Source: CAIKBL01 sp964555355
GTDB lineage: Bacteria > Pseudomonadota > Gammaproteobacteria > Ga0077536
Length of the DNA stretch: 64,000 nt
Direction of reading: 5' to 3'
Assembly: GCA_964555355.1 (NCBI GenBank)
Contig: CAZKRY010000003.1
Coordinates: 1-64,000, forward strand
Made by a program: the position numbers and the translations under genes. Positions 53,892 through 62,388 of this stretch are shown here, in pieces. Within the stretch, counting starts at the first letter, position 1. Every line of letters begins with the position of its first letter. The notes under the pieces were generated by a model that worked only from the letters and a program-made list of their open reading frames with translations, made no database searches and was not told the DNA's origin.

Positions 53892-56246
53892 TTACGATGA
53901 TTGTGCAAGCCGCCAAATGCGCTCGCGCGTAAACGGCATGCGGGTGAGTGTTACACCTAGCGGACTCAGTGCGTCTTCAATCGCATTGCCCAGCGCGCCC
54001 GGCGCCATGCCGGTCGGACCTTCCCCCTTGCCTTTCGAGCCGAGTGGCGTATGCGGGCTTGGAATGTTGTGTTCGATGACTTCGATATCCGGAAGATCGC
54101 CAGCGGAGGCCATCAAATAGTTCTGCAACGTCACATTGGTTTGTCGGCCTGCTTCGTCGTACACAAATTCCTCCTGCAGCGCGTTACTTAAGCCGAGCGC
54201 CACCCCCCCATGAATTTGTCCGCGCACCATCTGCGGATTGACCGCGAATCCCGCATCGTCCACCGCGACGTAGCGCAAAATTTTAATCACACCAGTATCG
54301 GGAAATACCTCTACCGTTACGGCGTGCACATTAGTGCTCTGCATGCCGCTGACCGCAGCTTCGAAGTGCGCAGTGTGATTGAGTCCGCCGCTCATGCCCG
54401 GCGGAAGTTCGGTCGGGGCAAGCAGTGCGGTTTCCGCCACGCGGGCAAGCGCAATCCGTTGCTCGCGCGTTTGTCGATTGACGATTTCGCCATCGACAAA
54501 CTCCCATTCGTCCACCGTGGTGGCTGGCATGCCAAGCAAATGCGCGGCGATAGCGACCATCTTTTCTTTCAACCCGCGCGCCGCGAACAATGCCGCGCTT
54601 AACGTGTACCCGCCCATGCGTGACGCGAGCGTGCCGGCGGCGAAGGGCGCGGCTTGCGTGTCGCCCGCAATGACATGGATGTCATCCGGCGTTAACCCGA
54701 GTTCCTCCGCGACCACTTGTGAGAGCGTGGTATCGTGGCCTTGACCCTGCGGTTGGTCACCGTGCGCCAGCTGCACGCTGCCGTCGGCTTCCATGCGAAT
54801 GGTTGCGACACCATAACCCGGCTGGCGTTCCATCGGCACCAGAATCGCGGACGACAACCCCGAAAACTCGATCCCTAAACTAAAACCGATCCCGAGATAA
54901 CGTCCTTGGTCGCGTGCCGCCGTCTGTTCGGCGCGAAACTGCTCGTACGCAATCGCCGCGCGCACCTTGGCGATGGCGCCAGGAAAATCACCGCTGTCGC
55001 AGTGCACGCCGGTGGCCGTGATATGCGGGTAGGTTTTGATTGCATTGAGTTCGCGGATCGCGAGCGGATCAACCCCTAATCGCCGCGCGGCGATATCCAC
55101 CATACGATCGATCGCAAAGCGCGGAATGAAGGAGCCAAAGGCACGGCTTGGCGTGAGCCCCGCTTTGTGCGTGACAACGCATTTCAGATCGATGTCGATG
55201 TTCGGAATGTCATATCCATTGGTTAGGTACATCGCGCCCAGCCACGGCATCGAAAACGAGACATAGATCGGGACGCGAGCATCGCCACAGTCGGTCAACA
55301 TGCGGTCGCGCACGCCAAGAATGCGCCCATCCCGCGCGAGCGCCATTTCCAGATCGTGAGTTTGATCGCGTTCTTGGCCGATGTTGGCCAGATTCTCGGC
55401 GCGGTGTTCGATCCAGCGCACCGGTTTATCGAGCGTCATCGCCAACTGGCAGATGATTAGATCTTCGCGATACAGCGGCGCCTTGACACCGAAGCCGCCG
55501 CCGACATCACGCGGCGCAATAACGCGGATCCGTCGGTCAGGCATCTTGAAATATTCGCCGAGCAAATGCCGCTTGATGTGTGAGCGTTGCGTTGTCAGCC
55601 ACACCGTGAGTCCACTCGCCGGTGTGTACTGCGCAAGCGTGACGCGCGGCTCCATCGGCGTCGCCCCGCAGCGGTGACCTTGGAACCGTTCGCGCACCAC
55701 CAACGCGGCTTCCGCAAACGCGCGTTCGACATCGCCGTTCTGCATGCGCTGTTGATAGACCACATTGTCGCCCCACTCTGGGTATACCAGCGGTGCATCG
55801 GAGGCGAGGGCTGCTTCGGGATCGAGCAACGCCGGCAGCGGTTCGTAATCGACTTCGATCAAACCCAACGCGTCTTCCGCGATATAGCGTGATTTGGCGA
55901 CCACCACTGCGACTAAGTCGCCCATATAAAGCACTTCTTCGACGGGCATCGGCGTAAAAATGGGTCGCTTTATCTGCCCCGGTAACGACGGCACGCTGAG
56001 ATCGCTCAAGATGGGACCGAGGTGTGCGAAGTCGACACCGGTGCGCACATCGATCACACCACTCAACGCGCGCGCTTTCGAGGTATCGATGCGGCGAATA
56101 CGGGCATGCGCATGTGGGCTACGCAAGAACGCGGCTTCGAGCATAAATGGTAGCACGATGTCGGCGACGTACTCGCCCTGCCCCGTCAACAAGCGCTGAT
56201 CTTCTTTGCGTTTGACTGACTGTCCGATCCAGGTATGCGGCGTCAT
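53892..56246 (-). CDS. Molybdenum hydroxylase large subunit (CoxL/XDH type)
   Basis: 784 residues from ATG 56246 (MTPHTWIGQSVKRKEDQRLLTGQGEYVADI). Contains the a/b hammerhead domain (about 20-130) and molybdopterin-cytosine-dinucleotide-binding domain (about 150-770): PRDVGGGFGVK (245-255), GQGHDTTLSQVVAEELG, and the catalytic glutamate region GSKGKGEGPTGMAPGALGNAI near the C-terminus. The active-site loop reads SRAFGSFIPR (368-376), unlike AYRCSFR of true CO dehydrogenases or AYRGAGR of form II, so CO oxidation is unlikely. Forms a trimeric set with the FAD and Fe2S2 genes directly upstream. Substrate unknown, probably an N-heterocycle, aldehyde or activated carbon. Confidence 0.92.
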   Translation of the reverse strand: MTPHTWIGQSVKRKEDQRLLTGQGEYVADIVLPFMLEAAFLRSPHAHARIRRIDTSKARALSGVIDVRTGVDFAHLGPILSDLSVPSLPGQIKRPIFTPMPVEEVLYMGDLVAVVVAKSRYIAEDALGLIEVDYEPLPALLDPEAALASDAPLVYPEWGDNVVYQQRMQNGDVERAFAEAALVVRERFQGHRCGATPMEPRVTLAQYTPASGLTVWLTTQRSHIKRHLLGEYFKMPDRRIRVIAPRDVGGGFGVKAPLYREDLIICQLAMTLDKPVRWIEHRAENLANIGQERDQTHDLEMALARDGRILGVRDRMLTDCGDARVPIYVSFSMPWLGAMYLTNGYDIPNIDIDLKCVVTHKAGLTPSRAFGSFIPRFAIDRMVDIAARRLGVDPLAIRELNAIKTYPHITATGVHCDSGDFPGAIAKVRAAIAYEQFRAEQTAARDQGRYLGIGFSLGIEFSGLSSAILVPMERQPGYGVATIRMEADGSVQLAHGDQPQGQGHDTTLSQVVAEELGLTPDDIHVIAGDTQAAPFAAGTLASRMGGYTLSAALFAARGLKEKMVAIAAHLLGMPATTVDEWEFVDGEIVNRQTREQRIALARVAETALLAPTELPPGMSGGLNHTAHFEAAVSGMQSTNVHAVTVEVFPDTGVIKILRYVAVDDAGFAVNPQMVRGQIHGGVALGLSNALQEEFVYDEAGRQTNVTLQNYLMASAGDLPDIEVIEHNIPSPHTPLGSKGKGEGPTGMAPGALGNAIEDALSPLGVTLTRMPFTRERIWRLAQSS

Positions 56247-56256
56247 CGTGTCTACC

Positions 56257-56763
56257 TTAAAGTGGAAACCAACGCGCGCGTTCGTCCGCCGGCATCGCGG
56301 CGAGCTCACGTGCCGCTTGCTGAACCGCTTCAACGATATGCACATAGCCGGTGCAGCGGCAGAGCACGCCCGTCATCGCTTGCCGTATCTCGGGAGAATC
56401 GTCACTGCCGGATTTAAGATAATCGTAAAGCGTCATTAAAAAACCTGGTGTGCAGTAGCCGCACTGCAGTGCGTGGCAGTCGTGCATGGCTTGTTGCAAC
56501 GGATGCAAAACACCGTTCTGCGCGAGTCCTTCGACCGTTAGAACGGAGGCACCGTCGGCTTGCACCGCAAGCAGCATGCAAGACTTCACCGCCACGCCTT
56601 CGTACACCACGGTGCACACACCGCAGCGGCCTTCGACACCGCACCCCACATGCGTGCCGGTTAAACCTAAGGCTTCGCGCAAGAAATCGACGAGCAACAA
56701 TCGGTGTTCAACGGTTTCGGTATAGCGCCGGCCGTTAATCGTGACGGTGATTTCTCTTTTCAT
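56257..56763 (-). CDS. Molybdenum hydroxylase small subunit, two Fe2S2 clusters (CoxS type)
   Basis: 168 residues. Plant-type ferredoxin cluster: C41-x5-C47-x2-C50-x11-C62. Second cluster in the helical domain: C101-x2-C104 and C135-x-C137 (CGYCTPGFLM, CRCTGY). All eight cysteines are present. It passes electrons from the molybdenum site of the large subunit to FAD. ATG overlaps the stop of the FAD-subunit gene by one base, and the large subunit starts 10 bases later. Confidence 0.95.
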   Translation of the reverse strand: MKREITVTINGRRYTETVEHRLLLVDFLREALGLTGTHVGCGVEGRCGVCTVVYEGVAVKSCMLLAVQADGASVLTVEGLAQNGVLHPLQQAMHDCHALQCGYCTPGFLMTLYDYLKSGSDDSPEIRQAMTGVLCRCTGYVHIVEAVQQAARELAAMPADERARWFPL

Positions 56764-57635
56764 CAGGCGTTACGCCGCTCACCGCGCGCGGCGGCAAGGC
56801 CAAGCGCACGCGGAACCAGTACACGTAGCAATTGCCGTCGATAGTCGGCGGAAGCCAATTCATCGGTCTGCGGGGAAAGCGAGTTGGCCGCGCATTCGCC
56901 AGCCCGCCTTAACGCAGCATCGTCAAGAACAGCGTCTTGCAGACTGGCTTCGGCTTCCAGCGCACGACAAATGGGATGAAGGCTCAACCCACCCACCGCG
57001 ATACGCACTGCACGCCGTCCACTGGAATGGTCGAGCGCGACAGCAACACTTAGCGTCGCGCGGTCTTGCGTCACGCGACCGTGCTTTACATACGCGCTGC
57101 CACCGTTCGGCTTCGGAACATGCAGCGCAATTGCTAATTCGTCCGCCTTAAGTGCGGTTTGACGCGGGCCTAACACGAATTCTTCGACGGTAAGTCTGCG
57201 AGTAGCGCGTGAACCGGCAATTTCCACTTCGGCGCCCAGTACCGCTGCGGCGGGGGCGATATCGCCCCAGTGTGCGGCATAAACGAGACTGCCGAGCACG
57301 GTACCGCGATTACGCACCTGCCGATCACCGATCGCGCCCGCCGCCTCGGCGAGCGCCGACCACCTAGCATTTATCACAGTGTTGTTCGCAATCGTGGCGA
57401 AGCGCACCAAGGCGCCACAGCGCAAGGAATTCTCTTCGATCGATAGTGCAGCGAGTTCGGCAACGCGATTGATATCGATCAACGCGCGCGGTGCGATGGC
57501 ACGCGCTTTCAACTCGGTCATTAAGCTTTGGCCGCCCGCGATAACTTTTGCGTTAGGGCCATACTCGTCGAGCGCTGCCACCGCCTCCGCCACCGTGTGC
57601 GGGCGAAGATAATGTTTTAGCGGGTGCGGATACAT
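56763..57635 (-). CDS. Molybdenum hydroxylase FAD-binding medium subunit (CoxM type)
   Basis: 290 residues with the PCMH-type FAD domain: KVIAGGQSLMTELKAR (about 35-50) binds the pyrophosphate, followed by DRQVRNRGTVLGSLVYA, where CoxM has RNxGTxGGS. The C-terminal CO-dehydrogenase-flavoprotein domain starts at about 180. First gene of the M-S-L order typical of cox-like operons. No coxD/E/F-like maturation genes are adjacent. Confidence 0.92.
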   Translation of the reverse strand: MYPHPLKHYLRPHTVAEAVAALDEYGPNAKVIAGGQSLMTELKARAIAPRALIDINRVAELAALSIEENSLRCGALVRFATIANNTVINARWSALAEAAGAIGDRQVRNRGTVLGSLVYAAHWGDIAPAAAVLGAEVEIAGSRATRRLTVEEFVLGPRQTALKADELAIALHVPKPNGGSAYVKHGRVTQDRATLSVAVALDHSSGRRAVRIAVGGLSLHPICRALEAEASLQDAVLDDAALRRAGECAANSLSPQTDELASADYRRQLLRVLVPRALGLAAARGERRNA

Positions 57636-57669
57636 GCCACTCCCCTCCGCGTCGGCGCGGTGTTGCGAT

Positions 57670-57927
57670 CTACAAACCTAAGTCTTTGAGAAGTTTGGCT
57701 TCGGCCGATTTTAATTCGGCTTCTTTGCGCTGTTTCGAACGCTCGGTTTTGGCTTCGGCGACCGCGAGTCGTTTGACGATTTCGCCGACGGCTGTTGCTT
57801 GCGGGTCTCCTTCCAGGAGCAGCGCGGCATCCAAATCGGATAAGTACTCGGTGCGTTTTTTCGCCGGCTGCTTCCAGATGCGAAGTTTTAATTCATGGAT
57901 TTCTTGTGAATTCATCGTGTCGTCCAT
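57670..57927 (-). CDS. Small coiled-coil hypothetical protein
   Basis: 85 residues, no recognised family. The C-terminal half (VKRLAVAEAKTERSKQRKEAELKSAEAKLLKDLGL) is alanine-, lysine- and glutamate-rich with heptad-like spacing, suggesting a coiled coil; no membrane or signal segment. ATG 57915 (MNSQEIHELKL) is an alternative start. Oriented with, and 34 bases upstream of, the CoxM-type gene, so possibly on the same transcript. Confidence 0.55.
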   Translation of the reverse strand: MDDTMNSQEIHELKLRIWKQPAKKRTEYLSDLDAALLLEGDPQATAVGEIVKRLAVAEAKTERSKQRKEAELKSAEAKLLKDLGL

Positions 57928-58095
57928 TCGCGGGTCGCGCGTAATCCTCTTGCCGTTGATGTAAAGACGCGGGCAGTGGTTTCAACACATCACGTACGTT
58001 GTGTCGCACCGCCAGGCCGCTTCTAAAAATATAGTTGGGAAATCGCGAGCCGCCAGCGAGTTCACCCAATTTTGCGGGTTCCCGCCTCCCCTTGC

Positions 58096-59388
58096 TCAGG
58101 CCTCGCGCAAGTATCCCCAAGTATGCAACTTGTCATGGTCCTCAAACCAGCGTTCGCCGATATCGTCTCGGTAATACATGTCGGGAATCATGATGTTTTT
58201 GATCCGGGCGTAGGCCTGCGCTTGTGCTTGGCGCATGGTCTGCCCGAGACCGCAGACTATCAGCACCACCCCGGAAGTGCCGGCCACATACCATTGACCG
58301 TTGACCTGTTTGACGTCCTCGATATGCACTTCTTCCGGGATGCCTTTCTTAAACAGGATGGCGGCATTCTTAGACACCGAATTGAAGGTCACCGGATCGT
58401 CAAACGGAAACGGCGAGACCACGATCCGCACGCCGATCTGAAAGCCGCTTTTGACCTTGAACTTGTTGGTATCGCCGCCGGCCAAGTCGTAGAAAAATTC
58501 GCCAATCGGTGTCGACATGCCTTCTTGCTGAATACTAATCGTCGGGTAGCCAAAGCGCGAAGTAAACTCGAGCGGATAAATACCGTTTCCGTTGACAATG
58601 CAATTCAAATCCATATAGCCGATATAACCCTCGCGCGCCATGACGGCTTCCATTTTCTTCAACGTTGAATTGAATAAGCGATTGGGTCCCGACCAGAACA
58701 TCGTCGTGCCCATCTCGCCCGTCGAAGGTCCGATATTGCCCGGAAAGAGTTTCTTGTGTTCAAAGTTCACATTGATGGGATAGGCGAACTCGCGGCCATT
58801 GAAAAACGCGCCCACGGCCACTTCCACGCCGGTCACCCGCTTCTGCAATTGAAAGACTTTGATTTCATCCGGAAAGGATTTTTTGTAGGCCTCGAGCACG
58901 CGGATGACGTCTTCGCCATCGTCCTCATCGCCCACGAACAAACGCCGTTTGACGTTACCGGCTTCGCCCGAAGGTTTGATGACATAACGATCCGGGTTGG
59001 CTTTAACGTAGGCGATGGCGGCATCGAAATCCGTGAACTCGCGATAGGGCAAAATATTGACACCGGCTTTGCGCAATTCGTCTTGACCGAATGAGCGATC
59101 ATCCTCCAAACGATCGGTGTACGCCGTGCCGCCGATGACGCGCTTACCGCGTTTGCGCAACGCCTCGGCTTTCGCGCCTTGCCCCAACGTATCGTCAAAC
59201 ACGATGACATCCGCCCAGTCGATTTCGCGCTCCCAATCGGCGCATTTCGGCACGAAGCCATCGCCGATGTCGCGTTCCTTTTCGTTATCGATGTAGTACT
59301 TGACCTGATGGCCTTCTTTAGCAACCTGCCAGGCGATATCGCTGATTAATGCGGCTATCGATACGAACAAAAAATTGCGTGGGGTCAT
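58096..59388 (-). CDS. PurD-like ATP-grasp ligase
   Basis: 430 residues resembling phosphoribosylamine-glycine ligase in fold but not in detail: N-terminal Rossmann-like domain (FLFVSIAALISDIAWQVAKEGHQVKYYI), then ATP-grasp (FGQDELRKAGVNILPYREF, RYVIKPSGEAGNVKRRLFVG, EVAVGAFFNG, MDLNCIVNGNGIYPLEFTSRFGYPT) and a C-terminal GARS-C-like domain (GTSGVVLIVCGLGQTMRQAQAQAYARI). The normal PurD GxGGREHA loop is absent, so purine synthesis is unlikely. More probably it joins an amine to a carboxylate in an unassigned pathway. The PPOX-like and glutamine-synthetase-family genes lie upstream on the same strand. Confidence 0.82.
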   Translation of the reverse strand: MTPRNFLFVSIAALISDIAWQVAKEGHQVKYYIDNEKERDIGDGFVPKCADWEREIDWADVIVFDDTLGQGAKAEALRKRGKRVIGGTAYTDRLEDDRSFGQDELRKAGVNILPYREFTDFDAAIAYVKANPDRYVIKPSGEAGNVKRRLFVGDEDDGEDVIRVLEAYKKSFPDEIKVFQLQKRVTGVEVAVGAFFNGREFAYPINVNFEHKKLFPGNIGPSTGEMGTTMFWSGPNRLFNSTLKKMEAVMAREGYIGYMDLNCIVNGNGIYPLEFTSRFGYPTISIQQEGMSTPIGEFFYDLAGGDTNKFKVKSGFQIGVRIVVSPFPFDDPVTFNSVSKNAAILFKKGIPEEVHIEDVKQVNGQWYVAGTSGVVLIVCGLGQTMRQAQAQAYARIKNIMIPDMYYRDDIGERWFEDHDKLHTWGYLREA

Positions 59389-59418
59389 GCTTTGCGGGTG
59401 CTACGTTATTTTGCGAAA

Positions 59419-59940
59419 TTATGGCGCGGCCGCGGGCGCGTGAAGTTCTGGATGTTTATAACGTTTGGCCCAGCCGAATCCCTGCCACGTGGTGAGTTGC
59501 TTTGGCACTATTTTGTAGGTCCAGCACGGTTCGACATTGACCGAGCCACGGTACTCCTGCGCTTTCTCACCTAAATAGCGCGGGCCGGTGTGTTGTTCGC
59601 CGATGCGATTCCACAACGATTTCTCGCCGTTCATCAAATAGGGGCCAACGGCCGCTTCGACACACACCGCGGTGCCTTCACAGATCACTTTTCGAATTGG
59701 CGCGACCGGCTCATCGACCACCAATGACACGCGTGGATCGAGCTGCATGAAGTGACACCACTCCGAACGCGCACGCCCCACCACCCAAAACGCGGTGCCG
59801 TCCCAGTGATACCACACCGGCACCACGTACGGCCATCCGTCGGGCTTCAAGCAAGCGAGCCGTGCTAGCCATGGCCCTGCCAAAAACTCATTCATCTCGG
59901 CGGCGCTCATGCCGCCCAACTTACCGCGCCAATCACTCAC
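59419..59940 (-). CDS. Pyridoxamine 5'-phosphate oxidase-like (PPOX/FMN split-barrel) protein
   Basis: 173 residues of the flavin/F420 split-barrel fold: MNEFLAGPWLARLACLKPDGWPYVVPVWYHWDGTAFWVV, SEWCHFMQLDPRVSLVVDEP, VICEGTAVCVEA. Members bind FMN, F420 or heme. The short form without the PdxH C-terminal dimer segment argues against a vitamin B6 role. Sits between the ATP-grasp and glutamine-synthetase-family genes with small gaps, so is likely part of their transcript. Confidence 0.82.
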   Translation of the reverse strand: MSDWRGKLGGMSAAEMNEFLAGPWLARLACLKPDGWPYVVPVWYHWDGTAFWVVGRARSEWCHFMQLDPRVSLVVDEPVAPIRKVICEGTAVCVEAAVGPYLMNGEKSLWNRIGEQHTGPRYLGEKAQEYRGSVNVEPCWTYKIVPKQLTTWQGFGWAKRYKHPELHAPAAAP

Positions 59941-59968
59941 GTGCCTATCCTCCGCGAAGTCATTACTG

Positions 59969-61441
59969 CTAGAACACTTCGAAGTATTCGCGATGTTCCC
60001 AATCCGTGACGTGCTGCAAGAAGCGATCGATTTCGCTTTGCTTCAACAACAACATGTAATCGATGAATCCATCGCCAAAATCCTTGCGAAATACCTCATT
60101 GGTGCGTAGCGCACGCGTCGCGTCCATCAAGCTGCGCGGCAATTTAGCTCGCGCGGATTCATAAGGCGTGAGGTCCGGCGCGCCGGGGTCAAGTCCGCGA
60201 TCGACGCCATCGAGACCTGCGACGATTTGCGATGCCATGTACAAATAAGGATTCGCGCAGGGTTCGCCGCTGCGATTCTCAATATGCGAGGAACGGTCGC
60301 CGGGCCCGCCCAACACACGCACCATCGCCGCCCGATTCTCGGCCGCCCAGGTAATGCGATCCGGCGCGAAGGAATTGGGCCGGAATCGTTTGTAACCGTT
60401 GATGGTTGGCGTTGAAAACACGCACGCTGCATCCGCATGCTCGAGTATACCCGCCACATATTGCAGTCCAAGTTCAGACAGTAACGGGCCAGTGTGCTCG
60501 CGATTCCAAAAAAGGTTCTCACCGCTCTCGTTATCAACCAACGATTGATGCAAATGCCAACCGCTCGAAAAGAAATTCGGCAACGCCGGCCGCGTCATGA
60601 ACGTCGCGTGATAGCCATGCCGACGGCAGAGCTGCTTGGTGGCGGTGCGGAAGAGCAGCATGTCGTCAGCCGCGCCGATCCCGCGTGTGGGATCAAACGT
60701 GAATTCGCACTGCCCAGGTCCCCATTCGTCTTCCATCGTGCGCAGCGGAAGGCCGATTGCCGTCAGGTTCTCGCGCAACATCTGCAAGATGGGATCGATC
60801 TCATCTTGGCGTTCTTCGGTTAAGTATTGAAAGCCATGCGCGATGCAAGAAACTTTCGGCGGCTCCGGTGGCCACCCGGATTGTTCGGGCGCGAGCATGC
60901 GGTCTTCCAGCTTGCAGATATAGAACTCAACCTCCAAGCCGCCGACAAAATCGAGTCCGCGCGCATTGAGCCGGCGCAGCTGCTTTTTCATAACCCCACG
61001 CGAATCAAACGGCATGGGTTGCCCGTCTGCCAAATACATTTCGGACAACACCCAGCCGGTATGGGGCGCCCACGGCAACACGCGGAAGGTCAACGGATCA
61101 GGCACCAATATCGCGTCCGGCCCGCCGCACAGCGATGCGATCCCAATTCCACCGGCATCTTTCGCGAACATCGGCGCGACTAGGTTATTGGTCGTGTCCA
61201 TGAATAACGTGGCGGTTTGAAAGTCGACGCCATTGCGCAGCGCCTGCAAGAAGTCATGCACCATGACGTGCTTGCCGCGCACCAGGCCATGTTGATCGCC
61301 CCAGGCGATACGGATGGTCTTGAGCTGATGCTGTTCGATATCGGACTTGATGCGCTTGATGGCCTCGCGCTGCTCGTCCGTCATTAGGTGATAGCGGGTG
61401 ACGAAATCCGGTTGACCGACGCTGGTGTCCTTGACGCTCAT
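59969..61441 (-). CDS. Glutamine synthetase family ligase (gamma-glutamyl-amide type)
   Basis: 490 residues from ATG 61441, which has a GGGGAGATCACC ribosome site; longer in-frame extension to 61588 looks non-coding. GS signatures: N-terminal beta-grasp (IRIAWGDQHGLVRGKHV), metal site GLEVEFYI, QCEFTFDP, HLHQSL at the ATP/metal face, and NRSGEPCANPYLYMASQIVAGLDG. The adenylylation-type tail and GlnA hallmarks are not obvious, and proteins like this ligate glutamate to amines (putrescine, ethylamine, anilines). With an ATP-grasp ligase and PPOX next to it, a role in amine handling is inferred. Confidence 0.87.
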   Translation of the reverse strand: MSVKDTSVGQPDFVTRYHLMTDEQREAIKRIKSDIEQHQLKTIRIAWGDQHGLVRGKHVMVHDFLQALRNGVDFQTATLFMDTTNNLVAPMFAKDAGGIGIASLCGGPDAILVPDPLTFRVLPWAPHTGWVLSEMYLADGQPMPFDSRGVMKKQLRRLNARGLDFVGGLEVEFYICKLEDRMLAPEQSGWPPEPPKVSCIAHGFQYLTEERQDEIDPILQMLRENLTAIGLPLRTMEDEWGPGQCEFTFDPTRGIGAADDMLLFRTATKQLCRRHGYHATFMTRPALPNFFSSGWHLHQSLVDNESGENLFWNREHTGPLLSELGLQYVAGILEHADAACVFSTPTINGYKRFRPNSFAPDRITWAAENRAAMVRVLGGPGDRSSHIENRSGEPCANPYLYMASQIVAGLDGVDRGLDPGAPDLTPYESARAKLPRSLMDATRALRTNEVFRKDFGDGFIDYMLLLKQSEIDRFLQHVTDWEHREYFEVF

Positions 61442-61557
61442 GGTGATCTCCCCCGTGCCGTTTTTATAGTTGCCCGTGGCCGTGGAGTTTATCGATACCG
61501 GCGAGAGATACCAGTTTCTTGCGCGTCCCTGGCCGCAGGCAGGGGATCCCCTCTTGG

Positions 61558-62187
61558 TCAGGACACGCGCCAGACGCTGGCCAGCCAATGTTGTTCGGCT
61601 CTAGGTTGACCTGCCGGGCGGTAATAGTGCGTGACTTCTTCGAATCCGGCGGCGTGCATGAATTCCCGCCAGCGCTCGAGTTCGCAGTAATGGCCGTAAC
61701 GCTCGCCGAACCAGCCTTCACGGTTCGGCCCGCGGGGGTTCGAGCAAAACAACACGCCGCGCAGTCGCAGGCCCTCCCGAATTCGCCGCAGCACGGTCGG
61801 GAGTTCGGTACTTGGGAGATGAAATAACACGGCGTTGGCGAACACGCCGTCAAAACGCTCGGTCGGTAGCGCCAACGAAAGCAAATCCTGCTGCCACACT
61901 TCACATCCGCTGTGTGCGCGCGCCATTACGACAAATTTGCCGGCACCATCAAGCCCCACGGCGCGATGGCCGAGGTCACGAAAGGTTTTTAAATCCCGGC
62001 CCGGCCCACAGCCGAGATCCAAAATGTCGAACGGTGGCTCGCCTTCGACGGCGGCAAGTAAGGCGTTGATGTTCTGGCTGACATCGTGATCGTGGGTGCC
62101 GGCCCAATACGAGTCGGCATGGGTTTCGTAATGGCCCACGGTGCGGCGGGAGATTTCTTCAAGCGACAGATCGGTGGGTGTACTCAA
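61558..62187 (-). CDS. Class I SAM-dependent methyltransferase
   Basis: 209 residues. Motif I is FDILDLGCGPGRDLKTF (about 52-68), followed by GLDGAGKFVVMARAHSGCEVWQQDLLSL (motif II) and FDGVFANAVLFHLP (motif III). N-terminal SRRTVGHYETHADSYWAGTHDHDVSQNINAL is typical of small-molecule or tellurite-resistance-like methyltransferases. About 115 bases upstream of the glutamine-synthetase-family start on the same strand. Substrate unknown. Confidence 0.85.
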   Translation of the reverse strand: MSTPTDLSLEEISRRTVGHYETHADSYWAGTHDHDVSQNINALLAAVEGEPPFDILDLGCGPGRDLKTFRDLGHRAVGLDGAGKFVVMARAHSGCEVWQQDLLSLALPTERFDGVFANAVLFHLPSTELPTVLRRIREGLRLRGVLFCSNPRGPNREGWFGERYGHYCELERWREFMHAAGFEEVTHYYRPAGQPRAEQHWLASVWRVS

Positions 62188-62247
62188 AACGGGGTGTCCT
62201 TTGCTATAGCGCTGCTAAGAACTCTCGGTTAGTCCGTGCCTACATTT

Positions 62248-62361
62248 GGCCGGGCTGCGGATGATTAGCTTGGGGACACGCCGCGAGTACATCCCTGTAG
62301 GCTCGTGAAAATACATCCCTGTATTTTCACGGTCCCCAAGCTAATCATCCGCAGCCCGGCC
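62248..62361 (-). repeat. MITE-like element, copy B (perfect 30-bp terminal inverted repeats)
   Basis: 114 bases whose outer 30 (62248-62277 and 62332-62361) are perfect reverse complements. The core has GAAAATACA-TCCC-TGTATTTTC and a CGAG-TACATCCCTGTAGG-CTCG hairpin. Read in reverse it aligns along its whole length with 10503-10615, with one indel and a few substitutions in the core. It lies in the 200-base gap between methyltransferase and phosphatase genes, with no ORF inside. The whole unit can fold as one long hairpin. Confidence 0.88.
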
Positions 62362-62388
62362 TTGCGTCTGCAGCGTCACTTGGATCAG

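Noticed and set aside
53892..56246. Genuine CO dehydrogenase
   Set aside because: The large subunit lacks the AYRCSFR loop that carries the copper-binding cysteine of form I enzymes.
58096..59388. purD for purine biosynthesis
   Set aside because: The usual N-terminal GGREHA motif is absent and there are no other pur genes nearby.
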